Of a stretch of 64,000 nt of DNA, positions 1 through 8,370 are shown piece after piece (within the stretch, counting starts at the first letter, position 1; each line of letters begins with the position of its first letter). Position numbers and translations under genes: made by a program. The notes below the pieces were generated by a model, which saw only the letters and a list, made by a program, of their open reading frames with translations, searched no databases and was not told where the DNA came from. This stretch comes from Pedobacter schmidteae (GTDB lineage: Bacteria; Bacteroidota; Bacteroidia; Sphingobacteriales; Sphingobacteriaceae), in assembly GCF_900564155.1 (NCBI RefSeq), contig NZ_LS999839.1, forward strand, positions 1 to 64,000, in the 5' to 3' direction.

Positions 1-137
1 TGTTTTTACACCGCTTGTATACTCACAAATCATTCGCTCTTTCACCTTTCGGGGTATTCTTGAATTGTTTAATTCCATTTTTAGTTGTCATTTTAAGCTG
101 TCAACCTTTTCTGGAACGAGACATATCGTACACAAAA

Positions 138-196
138 ACGACAAAAACGACCTTTTACGTCACATACCGACATAAAGCGACAAATTACGACATACA
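138..196. repeat. Phased decamer array (CGAC every ~10 bp)
   Basis: Six degenerate units begin at 138, 147, 157, 167, 177 and 187. Five contain CGAC and one contains CGTC, followed by A/T-rich bases, so the spacing is 9 then 10 bp. This is about one helical turn and suggests a multimeric protein binding site or a curved element. It lies in non-coding DNA about 330 bp before the DUF6266 gene and could also serve a gene left of the window. The binding protein is unknown. Confidence 0.5.
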
Positions 197-354
197 CCAC
201 TTTTAAGGCATTTACATTTGGTTTCAAGTCAGCCGCAATTAAGCTCATGACGACAAAAGCAACACCAAAATGGGAATCATTAAATGCCAACTCAATACTC
301 AGATTCAACTTTACAGAATGACCTTATTTTAGCTTATAACAAGTCCCTCTTTTT

Positions 355-403
355 TACCTGTATTGTACCTGTCTCTTACCTGTTTTCTACCTGTCTACAG
401 GTA
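355..403. promoter_or_regulatory. Operator-like array: four TACCTGT at 11-bp spacing plus inverted copy
   Basis: Perfect heptamers TACCTGT begin at 355, 366, 377 and 388, each separated by 4 bp. A reverse-complement copy (ACAGGTA) follows at 397-403, making a 16-bp dyad with the last repeat. A 7+4 bp direct-repeat layout is the known architecture of OmpR/PhoB-family sites. A near-match to the Bacteroidota -7 element (TATTTTG) is at 421-427, so the array sits where an activator would for the gene at 521. The regulator is not identified. Confidence 0.6.
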
Positions 404-520
404 GAAAACAACATTAAAAGTATTTTGAGCCGTGTTTTTTAAACAGACATTGAAACCAGTACAAGACCGTAAAAACATCTGTCTCTTCATTATTTTTTTA
501 ACCATTTAAAACAATAAATC

Positions 521-1162
521 ATGGCAAAATTAAAACAAGGAATACTCGGGGCCATATCCGGAACACTGGGCCCTATAGTTGGCGGAATGTGGAAGGGCAT
601 CCCATACTTACGCCGACGCCCAAAAAAGGGCAAAACCAAAAAGCCGCGCACGGCAGCCCAGATAGCCAATCAAGAAAAATTCAAATTTGCGAACAACTGG
701 CTTATTCCATTTCAGCCTTTTGTGGCCATCGGCTTCCACAACCAAGCCAATGGTAAAACAGCCATCGCAGCAGCCTTTTCTGCAAATTACCTCCAGGTAA
801 TTTCGGGTGTACACCCTAATTTTGTGGTCGATTACCCTAAAGTAACTATCAGTAAAGGAAAACTGCCCCCTTTGGAAAACCCAGTTGTGCAGCTAACTGC
901 TCCTGGTGTAATGAAAATTACCTGGCAGCCCAATTCGACCACCAAAACCTCCTACAATGATCAGCTGATGCTGGTATTGTACAGCCCGGAATTACAAATA
1001 GCCGATGGCTTTATCGGATCGGCAAGCCGGGCCGATGCGCAGTACACATTTACGTTTAATCCGCAACTGGTAGGTATGGTACTGGAGGTTTACCTTACGG
1101 TGGTATCGCTGGATAGGAAAAGGGTAGCCAATAGCCAGTATATGGGGAGAATTGAACCATGA
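521..1162 (+). CDS. DUF6266 family protein
   Basis: This 213-residue protein has the N-terminal layout I associate with DUF6266: a Gly-rich start (KQGILGAISGTLGPIVGG), then a strongly basic stretch around residues 32-42 (RRRPKKGKTKK). The rest alternates beta-type segments. There is no signal peptide or transmembrane segment and no catalytic motif that I recognise. The family is common in Pedobacter and related genera, often in several copies, and has no established function. The gene stands alone behind a long non-coding region with two phased repeat arrays, so its expression is probably regulated. Family membership is from recall of the N-terminal pattern. Confidence 0.75.
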   Translation: MAKLKQGILGAISGTLGPIVGGMWKGIPYLRRRPKKGKTKKPRTAAQIANQEKFKFANNWLIPFQPFVAIGFHNQANGKTAIAAAFSANYLQVISGVHPNFVVDYPKVTISKGKLPPLENPVVQLTAPGVMKITWQPNSTTKTSYNDQLMLVLYSPELQIADGFIGSASRADAQYTFTFNPQLVGMVLEVYLTVVSLDRKRVANSQYMGRIEP

Positions 1163-1323
1163 AAACGCATACTGGCGATCAAGAATTTGGATAAGATGAT
1201 TTATACTTTGGATATTAAGATCATGGCCGGTTACCGGGTAATTCAACACAGGGGTCATGTTAAGACTTTGTTAAAAATTGATTGTGATAAGAATTATTAG
1301 GCTGAAAGCTTAATATACACCCA

Positions 1324-1367
1324 ATGTTAATTATACGTATATTTAATGTAAATATGATGTTAACTAA
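1324..1367. promoter_or_regulatory. Phased ATGTTAA-like array (4 units, 11-bp period)
   Basis: Units start at 1324 (ATGTTAA), 1335 (ACGTATA), 1346 (ATGTAAA) and 1357 (ATGTTAA), each followed by a 4-bp spacer. The array ends two bases before the ATG at 1370. Related pairs precede three other genes up to 7.7 kb. The layout resembles Pho-box type sites of OmpR/PhoB regulators. Here the motif orientation relative to transcription is opposite to the other three loci. Confidence 0.45.
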
Positions 1368-1369
1368 CT

Positions 1370-2566
1370 ATGAACCGTTTGCTCAAAATATTCGGTACAC
1401 TTTACCTGATTCTGGCCATACAACAATCTTATGGGCAAGGAAGCGGGTATAGTGTTAGTTTTGAGTTTTACAATGATACATTCAATCTCCCCGTAGATTC
1501 ATCAATTGTCGTGGGAAATGACACGACCTTATCTAAACAGTGTATTATTGCGTATTATGACAAAGTAAATCAGGGTAAATATACTGCGTTGCTGGATACC
1601 TTATTGGCTTATAAAAAGAAACACGATTTAAACGACTGGCTGTATTATCAGTTGATCAGAAAAACTGCTCAGGCGATCAGTCCTAAAAAAGACAACTACG
1701 AACGGTATACTTTTTATAAATGGTTTCTACTGGGCAAATCGGGCTACGACGCCCGCCTGACGCTTGCCGATAACAGGATCATTTTTTATGTATACAATGA
1801 CGAGGACATCTCCGACATTCCATTTGTGATGTACGAACATAAAAAATATATGTGCTTAAACCGCCATGATTATGCCTATGCCGATCTGAACAAAATTCCA
1901 CCTTATGAGATGATCAGCATGCCCGATGCAAAAGCAGCTTTTTCTTATAAGGTTACCAGAATGCCTGATTTCAAACCGGAAGACTATTATGAAAAGCAAA
2001 TACAGTTTAGTTACCAACACAAGGTTTATCATTTTAATATCAAACTCAATTCTGAAGTTGAAACCATTTTCGCTAATTATCCGGTAGTTGATTTTGAATC
2101 CTACTTCAATATCCCGCTAAGCAAAGAAACCTATGGTTCACTAATTCCCCTGCTCAAAAAAAATCTGATTGGGATGAAACAGAAAAAGGGAATAGATTAT
2201 TTAATGCGCTTTACCAGATATGCGTTTCTATATGAAGACGATGACAAAAACTTTGGTAAAGAGAAGCGCTTGTCTCCCGAGGAAACTTTATTTGCCAAAT
2301 ACAGTGATTGCGATGACAGAGCTGCCTTGTTTTTTTATCTGGTAAAAGAAATATATAATCTGCCAATGATTGCTTTGTTATACCCAACTCATATTACCAT
2401 GGCAGTACAGTTTGACAAGCCTGTTGGCCAACCGATAGTTTATAATGGAAAAACTTACTCTGTCTGCGAACCAACCCCGCAAAAAGAAGATTTAGGTATA
2501 GGGCAGCTCTCTTCCAATTTAAAGAACATACCCTATACCGTTGTATATGCCTATCAGCCTCGTTAA
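1370..2566 (+). CDS. Exported protein with transglutaminase-like C-terminal domain
   Basis: The 398-residue product starts with a signal peptide ending near residue 22 (SYGQG), so it is exported. The C-terminal third has a transglutaminase/cysteine-protease-like signature: Cys314 in SDCDDRA, His341 in PTHITMAV and a later acidic residue in VCEPTP near 366. I infer a papain-like fold acting on peptides or amide bonds; the substrate is unknown. The N-terminal 250 residues contain many Tyr, Asp and Lys and match nothing I recognise. The gene overlaps the convergent lipoprotein gene by 4 bp at their 3' ends. The start is chosen because it gives a clean signal peptide. Confidence 0.6.
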   Translation: MNRLLKIFGTLYLILAIQQSYGQGSGYSVSFEFYNDTFNLPVDSSIVVGNDTTLSKQCIIAYYDKVNQGKYTALLDTLLAYKKKHDLNDWLYYQLIRKTAQAISPKKDNYERYTFYKWFLLGKSGYDARLTLADNRIIFYVYNDEDISDIPFVMYEHKKYMCLNRHDYAYADLNKIPPYEMISMPDAKAAFSYKVTRMPDFKPEDYYEKQIQFSYQHKVYHFNIKLNSEVETIFANYPVVDFESYFNIPLSKETYGSLIPLLKKNLIGMKQKKGIDYLMRFTRYAFLYEDDDKNFGKEKRLSPEETLFAKYSDCDDRAALFFYLVKEIYNLPMIALLYPTHITMAVQFDKPVGQPIVYNGKTYSVCEPTPQKEDLGIGQLSSNLKNIPYTVVYAYQPR

Positions 2567-3102
2567 TCTATCACAAAGTTTGGATAAAAGTACTGTTTAA
2601 CCAACAAGGTTTCCACATTTGCCGATCCTTCAATTCGGCTCACTATCTTTATTTCCAATAGCCATTTGGCCTGGTCTGCTCTTTTTTCCGGCGTCAGATT
2701 GATTCCTTTTACATATCCATCAACCGGTTTAAAAACCGCAGTTAAACATGTAGGGCATGAAGTAAACAACACTACACGGCCTGCCAGTACATCAGCTTTG
2801 TTCAATGAAAATGATGTTCCCTGCATGGGGGCTTTGATGTAAATTCTTGCGGTAACACCAGGATATTCTACATTAGACCAGAATACCCGGTAATTGCCGG
2901 TTTTAAATAAGGCAGATACTTCTGGCCGGTCGTTCAGGTCTGCATGTTCTGTAAACAGATACTGACAGGTTCCTTTGTCCGGGCATACGGTTAAATTGGT
3001 TTCATCGATTTGAACTTTAGGTTCCTGATTTCTCTTTTTGCAGGATATTGTAAATAGCGTAATTGCAATCAGCAATGATAGTTGAATAACTGTTCTTTTC
3101 AT
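2563..3102 (-). CDS. Small lipoprotein, function unknown
   Basis: This 179-residue protein has a lipoprotein signal peptide with lipobox FTISC (Cys21) followed by KKRN, so it should be lipid-anchored. Several Cys residues remain in the mature part (CPDKGTC, CPTC), and CPTC resembles a redox or metal-binding motif. I do not recognise the family. The gene converges on the transglutaminase-like gene with a 4-bp overlap. A pair of 11-bp-spaced ATRTTAA repeats lies 56-77 bp before its start. Confidence 0.6.
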   Translation of the reverse strand: MKRTVIQLSLLIAITLFTISCKKRNQEPKVQIDETNLTVCPDKGTCQYLFTEHADLNDRPEVSALFKTGNYRVFWSNVEYPGVTARIYIKAPMQGTSFSLNKADVLAGRVVLFTSCPTCLTAVFKPVDGYVKGINLTPEKRADQAKWLLEIKIVSRIEGSANVETLLVKQYFYPNFVID

Positions 3103-3157
3103 AATTCGTTTGTTTTTCAGTTAATACGGGTACGGAACACCATTTGCTACAGCTGCT

Positions 3158-3179
3158 ATATTAAGCTTATGTTAAATTT
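3158..3179 (-). promoter_or_regulatory. Paired ATRTTAA repeats, 11-bp period
   Basis: ATATTAA starts at 3158 and ATGTTAA at 3169 on the + strand, so the transcribed strand of the downstream lipoprotein gene reads TTAACAT then TTAATAT. The unit is 7 bp plus a 4-bp spacer, as in the other arrays of this block. It lies 56-77 bp upstream of the start at 3102, a normal position for an activator site. Confidence 0.4.
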
Positions 3180-3246
3180 TAGCTATAACTAAAAGCGCTT
3201 CTGGCAATGCCAGAAGCGCTTTTAGAAAGATTAAAGTTATAATATA

Positions 3247-4680
3247 TTATTTTACAGCACCTGGAGTAGTATAAGGCATAACCTGCGGATCGAAATTTGC
3301 CCATCCAGCAGTCCAGTCGGTTGTACCGAAAGCACCTTTGTAAGCTACTTTTTCAAAGAAAGCATCAGCAACTTTTGCATTGGTATATAATGCACCGGTT
3401 GCAGCAACAGAGCCTGAAGCTAAAGTAAAGTCTGGTCTGCCTACATTCGCTGCAGCAGCGATGTCAGAAGAATATTTGTAAGGCGAAACCAATAATGCAC
3501 CTGCCCATGTACCTGCCAAAAATGTATTATTTGCTCTTAAACCAGCTTCAATAAGTGCTTTGTTTGTTCCTTTTATATCCTGTCCGGTGATTCCGTAAAC
3601 AAGGTTATTTTCAAATGACAAGCGGCCAGCAGTATAATTAGCAGTTGTTGCGCCAGGAGTACCTACCGTTGAATCGTCAATATAGATTCCATCAGGGAAA
3701 CCTGTAAATATTGAATTGAAGGTACTTATTGCAGAATTTCTTCTAATTTGTGCAGCATGTTGAAAGAAACCATTGATTTTTGTATTAGCGGCAGCCAATG
3801 GACCAACGATTGTTACGTTAGAGAATATAGCTGATGTTTGCGGGGCGTCACCTGTACCATTAGGATCATTATCTGATTCAAAACCATTAGAACCCGATTG
3901 ATCAGCAATTAAAGGATAGCGCTGAGCTAAAGCAAATTGTATCTTACCAGAAAAACCATTATCTGTATCAAAGTCATCATCCCAGGTTCCTGAAGCAATA
4001 AGGTGTTTTGCATTTACAGTACCACCAAACCATTCAAATGCATCATCTCCGGAACGATAAACCTGCACATAATCAATTGTAGTTCCAGAACCTACTGCAC
4101 CAAATGTAATACCATTTATTTCATTATCTACAGAAAAAGGTATCCCCGCATATTCAACACGTACATATTTAAGCGTTCCAGAATTATCAGCCGGATCTGA
4201 ACCTCCAAACTGAATATACTTAGCTTCTTCTCCAGCTACAGTTGGCGTTAAGCCACCCTCAATTTTGTTATTTGCACCTTTATTATGAGGAGCTTTTCCC
4301 AGCAGGATCAGACCACCCCAATCACCTTCCCGACGTGCACCTGCAGCAACTCCCGAAGTAAACACAATTGGTTTATCAACAGTACCAACAGCATTAATTT
4401 TTGCGCCTCTGGTAATTACCAAAGTTGCCTTAGAAGCTTTATCTCCTTTAATGATTGTTCCAGGCTCTATAGTAAGAGTAGCACCATCTGTCACATACAC
4501 ATATCCTTTTAATTGATAAATTTTATCAGCAGTCCAGGTAGTATTTGTTTTTATGTCACCTGAAACCTGAACTCCACCGGTTGACAGATCAGGTCCAGAA
4601 TCTTCATCATTGTTATTTTTCGAACAAGATACAGCGAACAAGCTGAACGCTAAACCAAGAAGCATAAAATATTTTTTCAT
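3247..4680 (-). CDS. Beta-helix type surface lipoprotein paired with TonB receptor
   Basis: The 477-residue protein has a lipoprotein signal (LFAVSC, Cys19) followed by an Asn/Asp-rich tether. Its body is full of short Gly- and Val-rich segments typical of right-handed beta-helices, such as VYVTDGATLTIEPGTIIKGD. It is encoded 84 bp after the TonB receptor gene on the same strand and probably forms a surface partner for it. Homologues are common in Bacteroidota beside this kind of receptor and are often misnamed multidrug transporter. No sorting domain of the type IX secretion system is evident at the C-terminus. The ligand is unknown. Confidence 0.65.
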   Translation of the reverse strand: MKKYFMLLGLAFSLFAVSCSKNNNDEDSGPDLSTGGVQVSGDIKTNTTWTADKIYQLKGYVYVTDGATLTIEPGTIIKGDKASKATLVITRGAKINAVGTVDKPIVFTSGVAAGARREGDWGGLILLGKAPHNKGANNKIEGGLTPTVAGEEAKYIQFGGSDPADNSGTLKYVRVEYAGIPFSVDNEINGITFGAVGSGTTIDYVQVYRSGDDAFEWFGGTVNAKHLIASGTWDDDFDTDNGFSGKIQFALAQRYPLIADQSGSNGFESDNDPNGTGDAPQTSAIFSNVTIVGPLAAANTKINGFFQHAAQIRRNSAISTFNSIFTGFPDGIYIDDSTVGTPGATTANYTAGRLSFENNLVYGITGQDIKGTNKALIEAGLRANNTFLAGTWAGALLVSPYKYSSDIAAAANVGRPDFTLASGSVAATGALYTNAKVADAFFEKVAYKGAFGTTDWTAGWANFDPQVMPYTTPGAVK

Positions 4681-4736
4681 GTTTTTTTTTATTTTTTGTA
4701 AAGGAATTAATTTAGAATAAACTAAAAGTCAAGTAT

Positions 4737-4758
4737 ATATTAAGTTACTGTTAGGTAT
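4737..4758 (-). promoter_or_regulatory. Paired ATRTTAA-like repeats between receptor and lipoprotein genes
   Basis: ATATTAA at 4737 and CTGTTAG at 4748 on the + strand keep the 11-bp spacing of the neighbouring arrays. They lie 57-78 bp before the beta-helix lipoprotein start, nearly the same distance as the pair before the gene at 3102. This suggests the lipoprotein gene has its own regulated promoter within the receptor operon. Confidence 0.35.
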
Positions 4759-4764
4759 TATCGA

Positions 4765-7578
4765 TTAGAATGAATAGGAAACAGATAAGGAAACATTTGT
4801 TCCGGTTTTATATCTAGATAAAGTTTCATCCATTGTTTTGCCATTACTCAAAGGCACACCTGTCACTCCTGAACTAAACTTTTTGTCACCATTATAATCA
4901 AAATAGAAGACGGATTGGTTGTTTAACAGGTCATTGATATTTAGCTTTACCTGAGCTTTTTTCTTGTAGAAACTGTAACTCGCCTGAAAGTCAACCAGAT
5001 TTCTTGGGGCCTCCCAAACGTCTCCAAAACGTTGGCCACCTGCATTTACAATCCTTCTCCCAATCCTGTTATAAAGGGCACTAAAATTAAGATTATTATC
5101 TAGGGCACTGTATTGTAAACCTGCGTTTACTGAATAAGGAGATTGTCCTACCATTGGCCGCTCTTTTACAAGATAAGCCTGATCAGTAGGGTTTACAACT
5201 TTTGATTTAACCAAAGTACCGTTAGCATATACCATGAAATTCTTTACGAATGATTCTTCGTTTATGAAAGCCAGCGAATGCCTGAATTCTATCTCTACTC
5301 CATAGTTATTTATTTCAGGTGTATTAAAATAGGAGAATGCCGGAGTAGAGTTCTGATCGTAAATACTTGGCTCTATCGCATTGCTAAAATGTTTGTAGAA
5401 GGCAGAAACTGAGAAAATTTGTCCTGGCGCAGGATAAAACTCGTAACGCAAATCAGCGTTGTCAATTAAAGTCCTTTTTAAAGTCGTATTTCCCGACACG
5501 TTACCCAACAGTTCATAATCATAATAGTCAAATGGGGCCAATTCTCTAAACTCAGGGCGTGCCAGTGTTCTATAATAAGAGGCTCTTAAATTTGCTTTTT
5601 CCGTCAAAGCATAAGTTAAGTTAACTGATGGCAACACATCAAGATAATCTTGTTTTACCTTAATCGGCGAGCCATCAACACCTTTCGAATTCAAATTTAG
5701 ATTGAATTTTTCAGCCCGGACACCGTATACCGCTCTTAATTTATCTGTAATTGGCTGATCTAACATCGCATAACCAAAACTAGTCAGAGAGTTTGCATCG
5801 TACTTATCCGAATTACCGGTGATTTCACTCAATTCATAAACACCTGATTTGATCAATGCTGTTGAATACAGTTTTTCTATTGGAAGAGATTGAATATCCT
5901 GATCGGCATTTTTCAAAGTAATCCCCAGCAAACGGGCGCCAAAATCACGCGTACGGTAGTTAGCTCCAAGGCCTCCTTTTAATGTCGCATTTTTGCCAAA
6001 TAGCTTTAAAATATGTTGATCATTAACAGCACCACCATATAAACTCTCATTCAAGTCAGAAAAGAATCTGTTATTTTCTTTTGTGATAGAAGTATTAGCC
6101 GCTAAAAAGGGTTTTGTCTCATCACCTTGCGGTCTCAGATAACCTATTTTCCTTTGATCCGGCTGGTTATTCGTAATATTGGCATAAGACAAATTCCAAT
6201 TGAGTTTATTTTTTTCAGACAACTGATGATCTCCATCCAGTGAAGTTTTGAAAATGCCCTTTTGCACCATATCAAAAGCATAGTATTTCAAATCACTTGT
6301 TCTTCCATCATCTATACCCGTGCGATAAGTGAACTTATCATCCAGGATACGATTGTACAAATTTTTAAAACTGATTTTGTTTTTTCCTTTCACGTAGGCA
6401 AAGTTTGCCATTGCACCAATATTTGACGAAAAGGTATTCACTCTATCCGAATAGTGATGAGTATAGTATGCCCTTTGTACTTCCGGTCTTGTGGTTTCAG
6501 AGTTTCTATAGGTTAATGAAACAATAGCTCCTATTTTCCCACCATCTTTAAATTCTTTTACTCTACCTAAACTCAACTGGTGATTTTGTGAAACCGGAGC
6601 ATTGTGCTCACCAATTTTCCAAACTTTTGGCAACTTATTAATTGCTGTAATAGTTGCAGCCTCGTTTCCTCTTAAAGCTTCAGTTGCTTTCGTATTTTTA
6701 GGGAAATTATTTGATACCGGTAATTGTCTGTATCCTCCGTCAAATCCAAAATAATTTTCTGTATATCTTGGTCCATATGAGAATGTTTTAAAAGTAGATT
6801 GACTATTGTAACCACTTCCCAAACTCACTTCAAAGAAATTATTATCAGGAACATCTTTAGTGACAATTTTTACCGATCCACCAGCAAAATCTGCTGCCAA
6901 ATCTGGAGTAGCTGTTTTATTAACTACAATATTATCAATAAGCCCCGATGGAACAATATCAAAAGAAAAAGCCTTTTTATTGGGCTCAGTACTTGGTAAA
7001 CTTGAGTTATCCAGGGTGGCACTGTTATATCTGTCGGCCAAACCTCTAACAATAACAAATTTATTGTCCTGAATGGTAGTACCACTTACTCTTTTTAACA
7101 CATCACCAGTACTGCGATCCGGACTTCTTTTTATCAATTCTGATGAAATACCATCCGAAATTACCGCACTATTTTTTTGCCTCGCGTATAGTGCATTTAC
7201 ACTTTCTTTTTTAAAGCTTCCCTTAATTACAACTTCATTCAGCTTCTGCCCTGCTTCGTCCAGAATGACGTTAAATATCGTGTTCTTTCCTGTGGTCACT
7301 TCAACATCGCTGATCTCTTTCCCATTATACCCGATATATTGAAATATCAAAGTATATTTACCAGAGGCCAATGCAGGGATTGAATATTTTCCGTCCACAT
7401 CAGTAGCCATCCCTTTTGTTGTGCCTTTAATTTTTACCGTAACACCAATCAGTGTTTCACCGGTTTTTTTATCAGATACCTTACCCGAAATTTTTCCTGT
7501 TTGCGCAAATACGCTTACGCCGATAATTACAAATAAGACTGTAATTAATACTTTTTTGAGGTGTAGTTGTGATTTCAA
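4765..7578 (-). CDS. TonB-dependent receptor with carboxypeptidase-regulatory-like domain
   Basis: This 937-residue outer-membrane receptor has a signal peptide ending at VSVFAQ (about residue 26). A CarboxypepD_reg-like beta-sandwich follows at about 27-115 (GKISGKVSDKKTGETLIGVTV), then a plug domain at about 125-240 and a 22-strand-type barrel ending in aromatic SYSF. It should import a ligand too large for porins using TonB energy. It has no STN domain, so it is not a sigma/anti-sigma signalling receptor. The downstream beta-helix lipoprotein is the likely partner. Phased repeats upstream hint at response-regulator control. The substrate cannot be read from sequence. Confidence 0.88.
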   Translation of the reverse strand: MKSQLHLKKVLITVLFVIIGVSVFAQTGKISGKVSDKKTGETLIGVTVKIKGTTKGMATDVDGKYSIPALASGKYTLIFQYIGYNGKEISDVEVTTGKNTIFNVILDEAGQKLNEVVIKGSFKKESVNALYARQKNSAVISDGISSELIKRSPDRSTGDVLKRVSGTTIQDNKFVIVRGLADRYNSATLDNSSLPSTEPNKKAFSFDIVPSGLIDNIVVNKTATPDLAADFAGGSVKIVTKDVPDNNFFEVSLGSGYNSQSTFKTFSYGPRYTENYFGFDGGYRQLPVSNNFPKNTKATEALRGNEAATITAINKLPKVWKIGEHNAPVSQNHQLSLGRVKEFKDGGKIGAIVSLTYRNSETTRPEVQRAYYTHHYSDRVNTFSSNIGAMANFAYVKGKNKISFKNLYNRILDDKFTYRTGIDDGRTSDLKYYAFDMVQKGIFKTSLDGDHQLSEKNKLNWNLSYANITNNQPDQRKIGYLRPQGDETKPFLAANTSITKENNRFFSDLNESLYGGAVNDQHILKLFGKNATLKGGLGANYRTRDFGARLLGITLKNADQDIQSLPIEKLYSTALIKSGVYELSEITGNSDKYDANSLTSFGYAMLDQPITDKLRAVYGVRAEKFNLNLNSKGVDGSPIKVKQDYLDVLPSVNLTYALTEKANLRASYYRTLARPEFRELAPFDYYDYELLGNVSGNTTLKRTLIDNADLRYEFYPAPGQIFSVSAFYKHFSNAIEPSIYDQNSTPAFSYFNTPEINNYGVEIEFRHSLAFINEESFVKNFMVYANGTLVKSKVVNPTDQAYLVKERPMVGQSPYSVNAGLQYSALDNNLNFSALYNRIGRRIVNAGGQRFGDVWEAPRNLVDFQASYSFYKKKAQVKLNINDLLNNQSVFYFDYNGDKKFSSGVTGVPLSNGKTMDETLSRYKTGTNVSLSVSYSF

Positions 7579-7617
7579 TTTTGCTGTATTTTAATTTCCA
7601 GCAAAGCTATTACCACA

Positions 7618-7683
7618 ATGTTAGCTATATGTTAGCTTCAAATTACCATTCGTTTATCCAAATGTTAATTTAATATTAATACC
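7618..7683 (-). promoter_or_regulatory. Phased ATGTTAR/ATRTTAA array before TonB receptor
   Basis: Units begin at 7618 (ATGTTAG), 7629 (ATGTTAG), 7662 (ATGTTAA) and 7673 (ATATTAA). All four are in register with an 11-bp lattice, because 7629 to 7662 is three periods. They lie 40-105 bp upstream of the receptor start. Read along the gene's strand the motif is TTAACAT or CTAACAT, reminiscent of the Bacillus PhoP box (TTAACA every 11 bp). A phosphate link is inference only. Confidence 0.5.
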
Positions 7684-7691
7684 GTTTCAGA

Positions 7692-8216
7692 TCAATATTT
7701 TAGCCCCACTTTTTTGCAAATGAAGTGTAATAACCAAATTGGGCCGATTAACAAGAACTTAACATCTTCTAAAAATGAAGGTTTCTTTCCTTCAATTTTA
7801 TGCCCAATAAATTGTCCTACCCAGGCCAGTACAAAAATCACTACACATACTAACCAAAATGCCGGGCCACCTGCAGCTTGCCAGTACTCCAGCTGAACAA
7901 TAAAATAGCTCATTAAACTGACTACCCATAACATCAGAAAAGACAAAACCGGCGATAAAGTAAAATAATAATATAAAGAAAAAGCTATCAGAAAAGATGC
8001 CCAGTTTAGGAAACCGTTGTATCTACCCAGAAACTCCAGATGCGGAAATGGAATGGCCCATACCAAACCTAACAAACTGAATACAATCAGTGGTACACAT
8101 ATCCAGTGGATAGTTTTGTTGGTATGATTTTGATGGCTTTCGGCATACTTATCAAAAAGTATGTCTACCGGCTTCTTAGGTTCGGCCTTATCTGTATTCT
8201 TTTGTTGCTTCTTCAT
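7692..8216 (-). CDS. Mpo1-like (DUF962) membrane protein
   Basis: The protein (174 residues from this start) has three to four hydrophobic segments and the DUF962/Mpo1 pattern: ESHQNHTNKTIHWICVP near the N-terminus and GQFIGHKIEGKKPSF near the C-terminus, with several conserved His. Yeast Mpo1 is an iron-dependent dioxygenase that shortens 2-hydroxy fatty acids by one carbon; bacterial homologues are mostly untested. An upstream ATG at 8234 would add six residues (MLTHNT); I chose the later Met because the protein then begins MKKQQKN. The gene follows RNase Y but is separated from it by a strong terminator. Confidence 0.75.
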   Translation of the reverse strand: MKKQQKNTDKAEPKKPVDILFDKYAESHQNHTNKTIHWICVPLIVFSLLGLVWAIPFPHLEFLGRYNGFLNWASFLIAFSLYYYFTLSPVLSFLMLWVVSLMSYFIVQLEYWQAAGGPAFWLVCVVIFVLAWVGQFIGHKIEGKKPSFLEDVKFLLIGPIWLLHFICKKVGLKY

Positions 8217-8241
8217 GGTGTTATGGGTTAACATGTAAAAA

Positions 8242-8270
8242 TAAAAAAAGCGATGGGTAATCCCACCGCT
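8242..8270 (-). terminator. Rho-independent terminator of rny
   Basis: On the minus strand the stem AGCGGTGGG pairs with CCCATCGCT (one G-U pair) around a 4-base loop, and a run of seven T follows. It lies about 100 bp after the RNase Y stop and just before the DUF962 gene, which therefore needs read-through or a promoter very near its start. Confidence 0.8.
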
Positions 8271-8293
8271 TTCTTCTAATATTTATTAAGACC

Positions 8294-8337
8294 TCGTCGT
8301 GCTGTTGCGAGCCCCTGAAATAAATTCAGGATGACGA
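8294..8337. repeat. REP-like palindromic intergenic element
   Basis: The stretch contains CCTGAA (8314-8319) and TTCAGG (8325-8330) as a hairpin, with outer arms TCGTC (8294-8298) and GACGA (8333-8337). Palindromes built around a TCATCCTGAA / TTCAGG core are a familiar repeated intergenic element in Sphingobacteriaceae and other bacteria. Only one copy is seen here. Confidence 0.4.
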
Positions 8338-8370
8338 ACACTTTAGCATAACGGTCCTGTTTTAAAGAGC

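Noticed and set aside
15..308. Two opposed small frames (63 and 71 residues) at the left edge
   Set aside because: They overlap each other and the CGAC decamer array, and lack family features or a plausible start context.
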